Shown here piece by piece: positions 1-8,873 of a stretch of 64,000 bases of DNA. Both the position numbers and the translations under genes were made by a program. The stretch comes from Pseudomonas sp. MMS21 TM103. Lineage in GTDB: Bacteria > Pseudomonadota > Gammaproteobacteria > Pseudomonadales > Pseudomonadaceae. The stretch covers positions 1 through 64,000 of the forward strand of contig NZ_JAJISP010000009.1 in assembly GCF_022132145.1 (NCBI RefSeq). Direction: 5' to 3'. The notes beneath the pieces were generated by a model. The model made no database searches. It had not been told where the DNA came from and saw only the letters and a program-made list of their open reading frames with translations. Within the stretch, counting starts at the first letter, position 1. Each line of letters begins with the position of its first letter.

Positions 1-570
1 ACGGTGACCGTGGCGGTGGCGACATTGGAGGTCAGCTCGCCATCGGTGACGGTGTAGGTGAAGTCGGCGCTGCCGTTGAAGTTCTCGTTCGGGGTGAAGG
101 TGACGGTGCCGTCGCTATTGAGCGCGGCGGTGCCGCCGGTGCCACTGGTGACGCTGTTGATGGTCAACGGCGAATTTTCGGTATCGGTGTCGTTACCGGT
201 CAGCTGGGCGGCGGTGAAGATCACCGGGGTGTCTTCCGTGGCGCTCAGGCTGTCGTCGTTGGCGACCGGTGCGTCGTTGACCGCGCCGACGGTGACCGTG
301 GCGGTGGCGACATTGGAGGTCAGCTCGCCATCGGTGACGGTGTAGGTGAAGTCGGCGCTGCCGTTGAAGTTCTCGTTCGGGGTGAAGGTGACGGTGCCGT
401 CGCTATTGAGCACGGCGGTGCCGCCGGTGCCACTGGTGACGCTGTTGATGGTCAACGGCGAATTTTCGGTATCGGTGTCGTTACCGGTCAGCTGGGCGGC
501 GGTGAAGATCACCGGGGTGTCTTCAGTGGCGCTCAGGCTGTCGGCGTTGGCGACCGGTGCGTCGTTGACC
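1..570. repeat. 288-bp tandem repeat units inside the lapA-like gene
   Basis: Positions 1-288 and 289 to about 570 are two copies of the same 288-bp unit, encoding 96 residues, with only about three base differences over the first 270 bases. The next unit towards the adhesin N terminus (about 577-860) is clearly diverged. Each unit encodes one Ig/cadherin-like adhesin repeat. The near identity implies recent duplication or gene conversion, and more copies very likely continue to the left of the window. Confidence 0.92.
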
Positions 571-1367
571 GCCGCTACCGTGCCACTGACAGTCGCAGTA
601 TTGGTCAATGCGCCATCGCTGATGGTGTAGGAAAAACTGGCTGGACCGGTGTAGTTGGCGGCTGGGCTGAATACCAGTTGGCCATTGGTCAGAGTCACAG
701 AACCATTGCTGACGTTGACTGAGCCGCCCTCGGCAATGGTCTGGCCATCGACGGCGGTGATGGTCAGGCTGTCGCCGTCCAGGTCGGTGTCATTGCTCAG
801 CACGTCGATGCTGATGCTACCGTCTTCGTTCACGGTGAAGTTGTCAGCCAGCGCAGCAGGAGCGGTGTTGGCAGTCTCGAGAGTCTCAACAGGACCAGGA
901 GCCTGTTCCTCTGCAGGCGAGGGCGCAGCAAACCCCAGCCCTTGAGTCTCGAACCCAACCGTCGGATCGAGCTGCTGACCTGTTTCATCCAGCATCACGA
1001 AGCTGTGACCACCACCTGCCGCACCACCTGTGCCACCTGCTGCGCCCGGGCCTGCGGCGGTCGGTTCGAGGTCGGCGGTTGGGTCGAAGCCGGCGGCGAT
1101 GGCTTGTTCCAGTTCGGAGGCAGGCGCTTGTGCCGTCTGGGCTGGCTCTGCAGCTTGAGCCGCGTCTGTTTGCCAATTGCCATTGGCGGCAATTTCGATC
1201 GCCTCGCCATTGGCCAGTTCGAGGCTTGCCGAGCCGCCCGAGGCGGTCACCACCTGGTCGCCCTGGAACAGGCGCTCGCCTTCGAACACTTGTCGCGTGA
1301 GGCCATCGAGGGAGACAACGAATACCTGGCCCACAAGGCTTTTTATGACAGCGACAAAATTGCTCAT
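1..1367 (-). CDS. lapA: LapA-like giant RTX adhesin, N-terminal part (partial)
   Basis: Cell-surface biofilm adhesin exported by a type I system; the gene starts at ATG 1367 (GGAG nine bases upstream) and leaves the window at its left edge, so only about 455 residues are visible. Residues 1-100 match the LapA retention module (start MSNFVAVIKSLVGQVFVVS), which lodges the protein in the outer-membrane pore. Residues 95-106 contain DPT-A-DL-EP-TAAG, the TAAG site (103-106) cut by the periplasmic protease LapG in characterised LapA proteins, followed by a Gly-rich hinge. From about residue 165 begin tandem Ig/cadherin-like repeats of about 96 residues with NDAPVA, EDTPV and GNDTD motifs. It diverges from the exporter genes lapE-lapB-lapC. 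No LapD or LapG gene is in the window. Family assignment is firm; total size and C-terminal RTX domain are unseen. Confidence 0.9.
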   Translation of the reverse strand, partial: MSNFVAVIKSLVGQVFVVSLDGLTRQVFEGERLFQGDQVVTASGGSASLELANGEAIEIAANGNWQTDAAQAAEPAQTAQAPASELEQAIAAGFDPTADLEPTAAGPGAAGGTGGAAGGGHSFVMLDETGQQLDPTVGFETQGLGFAAPSPAEEQAPGPVETLETANTAPAALADNFTVNEDGSISIDVLSNDTDLDGDSLTITAVDGQTIAEGGSVNVSNGSVTLTNGQLVFSPAANYTGPASFSYTISDGALTNTATVSGTVAAVNDAPVANADSLSATEDTPVIFTAAQLTGNDTDTENSPLTINSVTSGTGGTAVLNSDGTVTFTPNENFNGSADFTYTVTDGELTSNVATATVTVGAVNDAPVANDDSLSATEDTPVIFTAAQLTGNDTDTENSPLTINSVTSGTGGTAALNSDGTVTFTPNENFNGSADFTYTVTDGELTSNVATATVT

Positions 1368-1701
1368 GCTTAAGCTCCAGACGCCTAGGGCGTGGTGTGA
1401 TCCTTTGATTGATGTGACCTGGGCCAAGGTAGAAGGAAAGGCTGATCGTCATTTATTTGACGACAATAACTTGTCTTTGCTTCCGTGCTGGCTCAGTGCG
1501 TGCCAAACTATTGACCGCTCTTTCGCGATAATACACACTCGCTATCGTTGATGTCACTTTGATATTGATCTAGTTGTTCATGTCACCTTTGCGGCCTGCA
1601 AAGGTGAGTGAGTGATCTCGTTGACTGGGTCGTTCTGCAGTGATTCGGCCTGTTATTTTGTATATCTTCTGCTCCTCAGCCTGAAAGGAATCTACCCTCC
1701 A
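1368..1701. promoter_or_regulatory. Divergent intergenic region between lapA and lapE
   Basis: This 334-base stretch separates the two divergent starts and contains no gene I can support. It is distinctly more AT-rich than the flanking coding DNA, as expected for promoters serving both directions. It contains the FleQ-like palindrome at 1448-1461. AAAGGA at 1684-1689 is the likely ribosome site for the lapE-like gene. Confidence 0.7.
1448..1461. promoter_or_regulatory. Candidate FleQ box upstream of lapA
   Basis: GTCATTTATTTGAC is an inverted repeat with GTCA and TGAC ends, agreeing at 11 of 14 positions with the FleQ consensus as I recall it (GTCAATAAATTGAC). It lies about 80 bases upstream of the lapA ATG. 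FleQ is a c-di-GMP-responsive regulator known to control lapA in P. putida. Binding here is inferred only from sequence and position. Confidence 0.5.
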
Positions 1702-3045
1702 ATGCGTTTCTTAGCCCTTCTCCCACTTGCTCTGGCGATCTCCCTGTCGGCCAACGGCCAAGCACTCAACGAAGCCATGCAGAGCGCTCTTGAGGTGCAT
1801 CCGGAAATCCAGGCGGGGATCAATGCACGCCTGTCGGTTGAGGAGCAGATGAAAGCTGCCAAGGGCGGTTTTTTGCCGCAGGTTGACCTGCTTGCCGGTT
1901 ACGGTCGTGAGGGCACCGACAGTCCGGGCACGCGTGGGCTTACCCACAACACCGAGACTCTGACCCGTGGTGAGTCGACCCTGCGTTTGCAGCAGATGTT
2001 GTTCGACGGTTTTGCCACCAGCAGTGAAGTCGGCCGTCAGCGGGCCACTGTCAATGCTCGTGCCTATGAACTGCTGGGCACGTCCGAACGCACCGCGCTG
2101 AACGTCGCGCAGGTCTATCTGGAAGTGCTCAAGCGTCAGGATATGGCCCGTTTGGCAGCTGATAACCTGCGTAGCCACGAACGTATCTACGACCAGATTT
2201 CCCTGCGCAGCGAGCGCGGAGTGGGGCGTATGGCCGATCTCGATCAGGCTGAGGCCCGTTTGGCGCAAGCGCGCAACAACCTGATCACCGAGCAGACCAA
2301 TCTTGCCGATGCGCAGGTCAATTACTACAGTCTGGTTGGCCGCGAGCCCAGCGAGCTGAGCATGCCGCAAGGCTTGCCGGGTCGTTTGCCGGAAAGCCTG
2401 CAGGCCGCCCGTGAGGAGCTGCTGGCGAATAATCCCTTTCTGAGTTCGGCCGAGTCTGATGTGCAGGCCAGCGAGCAGCAATATGAAGCGTCCAAGTCGA
2501 CGTTTTACCCGCGTTTCGACGCTGAGCTCTCGCAGGGTTTGAACAACAATGTCGACGGTGTGCCTGGCCATAGCAATGAATGGCAGGCAATGCTGCGTAT
2601 GCGCTACAACCTGTTCGCCGGTGGCAGCAACAAGGCCGACCTGCAGTCCAAGGCGCACCAGGTCAATCAGGCCATGGATATTCGCAACAATGCGTTGCGC
2701 GTGCTGATCGAGGAGCTCGGCCTGGCCTGGAATGCCCTGGAGAATTCGCGTCAACAATTGCCGATCGCACAGCAATATGTCGACTACAGCAGCCGGGTGC
2801 GCGACTCCTACCAGAAGCAGTTCGGCCTAGGCGATCGCACCTTGCTGGACCTGCTCGACAGCGAGAACGAATTGTTCACTGCTGCGCGCCGCCTGGAAGA
2901 AGTGCGTTTCACTGAGCTGTTTACTCAATACCGGATCAAGGCGACCATGGGCTCCCTGCTGCAAAGCCAAGGTGTAGTTGCACCCATGGCTGCGGCGCCG
3001 CTGGACGTAGTCAAGGCCAAGGTGACACTGCCGGGCCTGAACTGA
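1702..3045 (+). CDS. lapE: TolC-family outer membrane protein of the Lap type I secretion system
   Basis: Outer-membrane channel of the type I exporter for the divergent adhesin. The 447-residue product starts at ATG 1702 with a signal peptide (MRFLALLPLALAISLSANGQA), followed by the TolC pattern of two related halves: helical hairpins with LDQAEARLAQARNNL and ALRVLIEELGLAWNAL, and a C-terminal LGDRTLLDLLDSENELF segment. An upstream in-frame GTG at 1612 would add 30 residues in front of the signal peptide, which is unlikely. It is followed after 33 bases by lapB, so the three exporter genes probably form one operon. Naming as LapE rests on context with lapB/lapC. Confidence 0.88.
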   Translation: MRFLALLPLALAISLSANGQALNEAMQSALEVHPEIQAGINARLSVEEQMKAAKGGFLPQVDLLAGYGREGTDSPGTRGLTHNTETLTRGESTLRLQQMLFDGFATSSEVGRQRATVNARAYELLGTSERTALNVAQVYLEVLKRQDMARLAADNLRSHERIYDQISLRSERGVGRMADLDQAEARLAQARNNLITEQTNLADAQVNYYSLVGREPSELSMPQGLPGRLPESLQAAREELLANNPFLSSAESDVQASEQQYEASKSTFYPRFDAELSQGLNNNVDGVPGHSNEWQAMLRMRYNLFAGGSNKADLQSKAHQVNQAMDIRNNALRVLIEELGLAWNALENSRQQLPIAQQYVDYSSRVRDSYQKQFGLGDRTLLDLLDSENELFTAARRLEEVRFTELFTQYRIKATMGSLLQSQGVVAPMAAAPLDVVKAKVTLPGLN

Positions 3046-3078
3046 CAGCGACCTTCCTCCGTGCATGAGTGAATCTTT

Positions 3079-5235
3079 GTGGCAGTAGACCTCAGCCAGG
3101 CCCCGACCCGTAGCGATCCTCGCGATCGCTACGATGATCCACTGCTCGACAGCCTGCTGTCACTTTGCAGTCTGCACCAGAAGCCGGTCAGTCGGGCCAT
3201 GCTCACGGCCGGCTTGCCACTGCCCGAACAGCGCCTGAGTGTCGAGTTGCTGCCCCGTGCAGCGGCGCGCGCCGGCCTGCAAGGGCGTTGGTTGCGCCGC
3301 GAACTGCGCAAAATCCCGACGTTGGCTATGCCTGCTCTGCTGTTGCTGCGTGAAGGTCGCAGCGCGGTCTTGCTCGGTTGGGACGAGCAGGGCCGTGCGC
3401 GGGTCATGCCCAGCGAGAGTGAGGGGGGGGAGGTTCTTGTCAGTGCCGAGATGCTGGCCGAGGATTACAGTGGTCAGGTGTTCTTTGCCCAGCCGCTGCA
3501 CAAGTTCGACTTCAATCGCGGCGAGCTGATTCCCCGTGCGACTTCCTGGTTCCGCGATACCCTCAAGCGCTCCCGCTGGCTCTATATAGACGCTATCGCG
3601 GCCAGTTTCCTGATCAGCCTGATCGGCCTGGCTACGCCGCTGTTCGTCATGAATGTTTACGATCGGGTGGTGCCCAACCAGGCAGAGGCCACGCTCTGGG
3701 TGCTGGCGATCGGTATCTGTGGCGTGTATCTGTTCGATCTGCTGCTGAAAACCTTGCGTGGTCTGTGCCTGGATCTTGCGGGCAAGAAGACCGATCTGAT
3801 CATTTCGGCGACGCTGTTCGAGCGGGTCGTCGGCATGGCCATGAAGTTCCGTCCGGCCCGGGTCGGCAGTTTCGCCCAGAACATCCACGAATTTCAGAGC
3901 CTGCGCGATTTCCTCGCCTCGCTGACCCTGGCCAGTGTCATCGATCTGCCGTTTACCCTGCTGATTTTGGCGGTGATCGCGATGATCGGCGGCCATCTGG
4001 TGTGGATCCCGGTATTGGCCTTTCCGCTGGTCGCCCTGATCGGCTGGGCGTTACAGCGCCCCCTCGCGGAAACCATGGAGCGCACCATGGCGCTGGCCGC
4101 CGAGCGTCAGTCGAGCCTGATCGAAAGCCTCGCCGGACTGGATGCGGTCAAGGTCAATAATGCCGAGAGTGAACGCCAGTACCTGTGGGAGCAGACCATC
4201 GGCACCCTCAGTCGCCTGGAATTGCGCGCGCGCATGCTCTCCAGTCTGGCGATGAACGCGACGATGCTGCTGCAGCAATTGGCCGGCGTCATCGTGATCG
4301 TCTTCGGTGTTTATCAGATCATCGATGGCAAGCTCAGCATGGGTGGCCTGATTGCCTGCTACATGCTCAGCAGTCGTGCGCTCGGCCCGCTGACCCAATT
4401 GTCCGGCTTGCTGACCCGCTACCAGCAGGCGCGCGTCACCCTCGAGTCAGTCAATCATATGATGACCCTGCCGCAGGAGCGTCAGGAAGAGGAGCGTCCG
4501 CTCAAGCGTCAATCACTGCAGGGTGCCATCGAGTTCCGCCAGCTGGATTTCCATTATCCGGACCAGCAGCAGGCCGCCCTGCAGAACATCAACCTGGTGG
4601 TGCGCCCCGGCGAGAAGATCGGCATCATCGGTCGCAGCGGCTCTGGCAAGAGTTCGCTGGCCAAGCTGATTGTCGGCCTGTACCAGCCGGATGCCGGCAG
4701 CCTGTTGGTCGACGGCGTCGATGTGCGCCAGCTGGATGTCAGCGATCTGCGCCACAACATCGGCTACGTCCCCCAGGATATCCAGCTGTTTTCCGGCACG
4801 CTGCGCGACAACCTGACGGTGGGCGCGCGCTACGTGGAAGATGAGCTGGTCTTGCAGGCATCCGAGCTGGCTGGCGTTCATGAGTTCGTGCGCCTGCATC
4901 CCAAGGGCTACGAACTGCAGGTCGGCGAGCGTGGACAGAACCTGTCCGGGGGACAGCGGCAGAACGTTGCCCTGGCCCGGGCGTTATTACTCGACCCGCA
5001 AATCCTGCTGTTCGACGAGCCGACCAGCGCCATGGACAACACTGGTGAAGAGCGGCTCAAGCAGCGTCTGGCTGCAGTTATCGGCAGCAAGACCCTGCTG
5101 CTGGTTACCCACCGTGCCTCCATGCTCAGTCTGGTCGACCGCCTGATCATCGTCGACCGCGGCCAGATCATTGCCGACGGCCCTAAGGGCAGTGTCATGG
5201 AAGCGCTGAAAAAGGGGCAGATCAGTGTCAGTTAA
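3079..5235 (+). CDS. lapB: Type I secretion ABC transporter, LapB
   Basis: Inner-membrane ABC exporter that energises adhesin secretion. The 718 residues contain an N-terminal C39-peptidase-like domain (about 1-135), a membrane domain (about 165-430), and an ATPase domain with Walker A GRSGSGKSS near 518, signature LSGGQ at 622-626, Walker B ILLFDEP near 642 and the H-loop THR near 677. The sequence matches remembered LapB proteins along nearly its whole length. Translation starts at GTG 3079; the nearby ATG at 3065 leads to an early stop. The coding sequence includes a run of eight G at 3423-3430. It overlaps lapC by 11 bases. Confidence 0.93.
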   Translation: MAVDLSQAPTRSDPRDRYDDPLLDSLLSLCSLHQKPVSRAMLTAGLPLPEQRLSVELLPRAAARAGLQGRWLRRELRKIPTLAMPALLLLREGRSAVLLGWDEQGRARVMPSESEGGEVLVSAEMLAEDYSGQVFFAQPLHKFDFNRGELIPRATSWFRDTLKRSRWLYIDAIAASFLISLIGLATPLFVMNVYDRVVPNQAEATLWVLAIGICGVYLFDLLLKTLRGLCLDLAGKKTDLIISATLFERVVGMAMKFRPARVGSFAQNIHEFQSLRDFLASLTLASVIDLPFTLLILAVIAMIGGHLVWIPVLAFPLVALIGWALQRPLAETMERTMALAAERQSSLIESLAGLDAVKVNNAESERQYLWEQTIGTLSRLELRARMLSSLAMNATMLLQQLAGVIVIVFGVYQIIDGKLSMGGLIACYMLSSRALGPLTQLSGLLTRYQQARVTLESVNHMMTLPQERQEEERPLKRQSLQGAIEFRQLDFHYPDQQQAALQNINLVVRPGEKIGIIGRSGSGKSSLAKLIVGLYQPDAGSLLVDGVDVRQLDVSDLRHNIGYVPQDIQLFSGTLRDNLTVGARYVEDELVLQASELAGVHEFVRLHPKGYELQVGERGQNLSGGQRQNVALARALLLDPQILLFDEPTSAMDNTGEERLKQRLAAVIGSKTLLLVTHRASMLSLVDRLIIVDRGQIIADGPKGSVMEALKKGQISVS

Positions 5236-6598
5236 ACCGCCGTCAAAAGGCCTGCGTCAGGCTCTTGCGTCTTACTTCGGCAGCCATGACGCCATGGGCG
5301 ATGAGCCCTTGCCGGAAGTCAGCAAGGCACTGATCGAGGATGCACCCAGGGTCATTCGCCTGACCATCTGGGGCTTGATCGCCTTCGTCGCCTTCTGTTT
5401 GCTGTGGGCGCATTTCGCCGTGGTCGACGAAGTGACCCGTGGTGATGGCAAGGCGATTCCTTCATCGCACCTGCAAAAAATCCAGAACCTGGAAGGCGGT
5501 ATTGTTTCCGAACTGTTCGTTCGCGAGGGACAGGTCGTCAATATCGGCGACCCGCTGCTGCGTCTGGATGACACCCGTTTTGCTTCCAACGTTGGTGAGA
5601 CCGAGGCCGATCGCCTGGCCTTGCTGTTGCGGGTCGAGCGCCTCAGTGCGGAAGTACAGGATCGCGAGCTGGTGGTGGCCGCCGAAGTCCGCGAGAAGGT
5701 GCCGCGTCAGGCCGAAAACGAGGAGCAGTTGTTCAACAGTCGGCGCCAGCAGTTGCTGGACGAGGTCGCCGGGCTGGAGCAGCAGTCGCTTCAGCGTCGT
5801 CAGGAGTTGCGCGAGTTTGCTTCCAAGCAGAGCCAGTTTCGCAGCAGTCTGGAGCTGTTGCGCCAGGAAATCCGCATGTCCGAGCCCCTGGTGGCCGAGG
5901 GGGCGATTTCTCCGGTTGAAGTGCTCCGCTTGAAGCGTGCCGAGGTGGAGAGTCGCGGTCAGTTGCAGGCCACCACCCTGGCAATGCCGCGTGCCGAGGC
6001 CGCGATCAAGGAAGTCGAGCGCAAGATCGATGAAACCCGTGGACGTTTTCGCAGCGATGCGCTGACCCAGCTGAATGAGGCGCGTACCGACCTGAGCAAG
6101 ATCCAGTCGACCGGCAAGGCGCTGGAAGACCGGGTCAATCGCACCCTGGTCACCTCGCCTGTGCGCGGTATCGTCAAGCTGCTGCTGGTCAACACCATCG
6201 GTGGGGTGATTCAGCCGGGTAGCGATCTGGTAGAGATCGTGCCGCTGGGCGAGAACCTGCTGGTGGAGGCGCGCATCCGTCCGCAGGACATTGCCTTCCT
6301 CCATCCCGGGCAGGAGGCCATGGTCAAGTTCACCGCCTATGACTACACCATCTACGGTGGGCTCAAGGCCGAGCTGGAGCAGATCGGTGCGGACACCGTG
6401 ACCGATGACGATGGCAACAGCTTCTACGTGATCAAGTTGCGTACCAACAGGAGCCACCTGGGCAGCGAAGAACACCCGTTGCTGATCATTCCCGGCATGG
6501 TCGCGTCGGTAGACATCATCACCGGCAAGAAAAGCGTTCTCAGCTACTTGCTCAAGCCGATCATCCGGGCCCGTGCCGAGGCGTTGCGCGAGCGCTGA
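5225..6598 (+). CDS. lapC: Type I secretion membrane fusion protein, LapC (HlyD family)
   Basis: Periplasmic adaptor linking LapB to the TolC-like channel. The 457-residue protein has a cytosolic N terminus, one transmembrane helix at about 42-65, a biotinyl-lipoyl-like segment (LEGGIVSELFVREGQVV, where this family resumes after the membrane), a long coiled coil to about residue 300, then the second lipoyl half (VTSPVRGIVK) and the HlyD beta-barrel. It begins at GTG 5225, overlapping the end of lapB by 11 bases, which points to translational coupling. A strong terminator follows, closing the lapE-lapB-lapC unit. Confidence 0.92.
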   Translation: MSVKPPSKGLRQALASYFGSHDAMGDEPLPEVSKALIEDAPRVIRLTIWGLIAFVAFCLLWAHFAVVDEVTRGDGKAIPSSHLQKIQNLEGGIVSELFVREGQVVNIGDPLLRLDDTRFASNVGETEADRLALLLRVERLSAEVQDRELVVAAEVREKVPRQAENEEQLFNSRRQQLLDEVAGLEQQSLQRRQELREFASKQSQFRSSLELLRQEIRMSEPLVAEGAISPVEVLRLKRAEVESRGQLQATTLAMPRAEAAIKEVERKIDETRGRFRSDALTQLNEARTDLSKIQSTGKALEDRVNRTLVTSPVRGIVKLLLVNTIGGVIQPGSDLVEIVPLGENLLVEARIRPQDIAFLHPGQEAMVKFTAYDYTIYGGLKAELEQIGADTVTDDDGNSFYVIKLRTNRSHLGSEEHPLLIIPGMVASVDIITGKKSVLSYLLKPIIRARAEALRER

Positions 6599-6617
6599 TC
6601 GGCGCCATGGATAGATG

Positions 6618-6645
6618 AAAAAGCCGCAGCAATCTGCGGCTTTTT
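6618..6645 (+). terminator. Rho-independent terminator after lapC
   Basis: A perfect 12-bp stem (AAAAAGCCGCAG / CTGCGGCTTTTT) with a four-base loop CAAT and a T-rich end, 19 bases after the lapC stop. The flanking A and T runs make it nearly symmetrical, so it could also serve the minus-strand mmsB transcript that ends at 6773. Confidence 0.9.
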
Positions 6646-6772
6646 GCCAGCTGCAGATCGTCGCCTGGATGCAATCCGGCAGCGATTTGCCAGGCGGGAC
6701 ATGTCCCCGGCCTGCAAGGGCCGGCTAGGGCGGTGGCTGCTTTACATCCTTGCCCTAGGGGCGGGCCTGCAC

Positions 6773-7657
6773 TTACTCGACGAACAGCTGCTGCACCACC
6801 GAGAAGTCTTGCTGGCCCTTGCCTTGCTTGAGCAGCAGGCGATACAGCTGCAGGGCCAGGGCGCCCATCGGTGTGCTGCTGCCGCTGTGCTGCGCGGCTT
6901 CCTGGGCCAGGCCGAGGTCCTTGGCCATCAGTTCGGCCATGAAGCCACCGGAATAGCCTTTGGATGCCGGGGCGTTTTCCATGACCCCGGGCCAGGGGTT
7001 GTATTTTTCCAGGGTCCAGTTGCCGCCGGAGCTCTGGCGCATGATTTCGGCCAGCACGGCGGGCTCCAGGCCGTTGGCTACACCCAGGGCCATGGCTTCG
7101 GCGGTGGCGATCATCTGCACCGCCAGGACTTGGTTGTTGCACACCTTGGCCACCTGGCCGGCACCCTCGGGGCCGGCGTGGAAGATGTGGCTGCCCATGG
7201 CGGCAAAGACTGGGCGGGCTTTTTCCAGGGTGCTGGCCTGGCCGCCGATCATAAAGGTCAGGGTGCCGGCCGCGGCGCCGGCGGTACCACCGGAAACCGG
7301 CGCGTCGAGCATCTCCAGGCCTCGCTCGGTAGCAGCTTTATGCACCTTGCGCGCAGACTCCGGGGCGATAGTCGAGCACTCCAGGACCAGGGTGCCGGGC
7401 TTGAGTGCCTTGAGCAGGCCGTCGTCGCCCAGGTACAGGCCTTCGACATGACGGCTGGCCGGCAGCATGCTGATTACCACATCGGCGCCTTGCACGGCGT
7501 CGCTGGCACTGCTGGCGGCTTGTGCCCCTTCCTGGGCCAGTTCGTCGATGGCAGCTTGCACCAGGTCGAAGACTTTGAGCTTGAAGCCGGCCTTGAGCAG
7601 GTTGCGTGCCATGGGCAGGCCCATATGGCCAAGGCCGATAAAGGCGATCGTTTTCAT
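6773..7657 (-). CDS. mmsB: 3-hydroxyisobutyrate dehydrogenase
   Basis: Oxidises 3-hydroxyisobutyrate to methylmalonate semialdehyde with NAD+, a late step of valine breakdown. The 294-residue product has an N-terminal Rossmann motif FIGLGHMGLPMARNL, the family's substrate-binding DAPVSGGTAGA segment, and the catalytic-lysine region GQVAKVCNNQ. The start at ATG 7657 is preceded by GGAGGAGGG with ideal spacing; an open frame continues upstream but lacks these features. It is the last gene of the minus-strand valine cluster, 65 bases after the HIBYL-CoA hydrolase gene. Confidence 0.95.
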   Translation of the reverse strand: MKTIAFIGLGHMGLPMARNLLKAGFKLKVFDLVQAAIDELAQEGAQAASSASDAVQGADVVISMLPASRHVEGLYLGDDGLLKALKPGTLVLECSTIAPESARKVHKAATERGLEMLDAPVSGGTAGAAAGTLTFMIGGQASTLEKARPVFAAMGSHIFHAGPEGAGQVAKVCNNQVLAVQMIATAEAMALGVANGLEPAVLAEIMRQSSGGNWTLEKYNPWPGVMENAPASKGYSGGFMAELMAKDLGLAQEAAQHSGSSTPMGALALQLYRLLLKQGKGQQDFSVVQQLFVE

Positions 7658-7722
7658 GGTTGTTTCCCTCCTCCGAAAAGTCTGTCTGGCCTGGCCCGTT
7701 CCTACGATACCTCCCTGCGTTG

Positions 7723-8829
7723 TTACTGCAGATCCGCCAGCGGATGCTCGCCTTCCCAGGTGGCCTCGAAGTGTGACTCGATCACCTCTGCGGGGATGCT
7801 CGCCACATCCGGCCAGTGCCAGTGGGGTTTCTGGTCCTTGTCGATCAGGCGCGCGCGCACACCTTCGGGGAGTTCCGGGTGGCGGCAGCAATTCAGGCTC
7901 ATGGCGTACTCCATCTGGAATACCTGGGCCACTGACAGCTGTCGGGCGCGGGCGATCTGTTGCCAGACCAGGTGCGCGCTCAGCGGGCAGCCGTTGGCCA
8001 GGGTCTTGGCTGCGCGCGCCAGCAACAGGTCGCTGCTATTGTGCAGGGCGGTGAGGGCGCGCCAGGCGGTGGGTAGATCTGCCTGGTCGAGTACCTCGTC
8101 GATGCGTTCGCGGCGCGGCAGCCATTGGGCTTCCGGCAGTTTGCCGAGGGCCTCGTGCTGCAGGGCCTTGAGCAGGCTGTGCAGTTGCAAGTGTGGTTGT
8201 TCCAGCCAGTTCAGTTGCACCAGCCCCTCGATCAGGGCGTCTTGCTGCTCATCGAGCAGGAAGCGGTCGGCCAGGTCCAGGTCGAGGGCGTCGCGGGCGT
8301 TGATGCTGCTGGCGGTGAGGCCCAGGAACAACCCGAGCTTGCCCGGCAGGCGGGCGAGGAACCAGCTGCCACCGACATCCGGGTACAGGCCGATATTGAT
8401 TTCCGGCATACCCAGGCGACTCGATGGGGTGACGATGCGCAGGCCGGCGCCCTGCATCAGGCCCATGCCGCCGCCCAGCACATGGCCGTGGGCCCAGCAG
8501 ATCAAGGGCTTCGGGTAGCTATGAAGACGATGGTCGAGACGGTATTCGTCGGCGAAGAAGCGCCGCGCCAGGGGCGGTACTTCGCCGGGGTGTTCGCGGC
8601 ACTGCTGCACCAGTTGCACCACGTCACCGCCGGCGCAGAAGGCTTTAGCGCCGTTGCCACGCAGCAGCACGCAGGCGATGGTCGGGTCATCCGCCCAGGC
8701 CGCGAGTTTTGCATTCAATGCCTCGATCATCGGCAGGGTCAGGGCGTTCAGGCTTTTTTCTGCATCCAGGCTGGCGATACCGATGCGAAAGCCATGCAGG
8801 CTGTGGTGTTCTTCGAAAATCACGTTCAT
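7723..8829 (-). CDS. 3-hydroxyisobutyryl-CoA hydrolase (crotonase superfamily)
   Basis: Predicted to release 3-hydroxyisobutyrate from its CoA ester, feeding the dehydrogenase encoded next. At 368 residues it is longer than ordinary enoyl-CoA hydratases and has the HIBCH hallmarks: FCAGGDV oxyanion loop, GHVLGGGMGL, and PEINIGLYPDVGGS with the acidic residues typical of the hydrolase. The C-terminal helical extension (DKDQKPHW region) is also characteristic. It sits between the enoyl-CoA hydratase and mmsB genes, exactly where the pathway needs it. Confidence 0.9.
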   Translation of the reverse strand: MNVIFEEHHSLHGFRIGIASLDAEKSLNALTLPMIEALNAKLAAWADDPTIACVLLRGNGAKAFCAGGDVVQLVQQCREHPGEVPPLARRFFADEYRLDHRLHSYPKPLICWAHGHVLGGGMGLMQGAGLRIVTPSSRLGMPEINIGLYPDVGGSWFLARLPGKLGLFLGLTASSINARDALDLDLADRFLLDEQQDALIEGLVQLNWLEQPHLQLHSLLKALQHEALGKLPEAQWLPRRERIDEVLDQADLPTAWRALTALHNSSDLLLARAAKTLANGCPLSAHLVWQQIARARQLSVAQVFQMEYAMSLNCCRHPELPEGVRARLIDKDQKPHWHWPDVASIPAEVIESHFEATWEGEHPLADLQ

Positions 8830-8873
8830 GTGGCGGGTTCCTGGTGCGCGGGGCGCACCCTCGGGGAATGGGT

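Noticed and set aside
1..630. Two nearly identical plus-strand open frames of 94-95 codons and a CRISPR-like repeat appearance
   Set aside because: They are the reverse-strand shadow of 96-residue adhesin repeats; the 288-bp unit has no spacer structure and no cas genes are present.
6644..8518. Long plus-strand open frame (624 codons) opposite mmsB and the hydrolase gene
   Set aside because: Low-complexity Ala/Gly/His-rich translation without any family match; the minus strand encodes well-conserved enzymes across the same bases.
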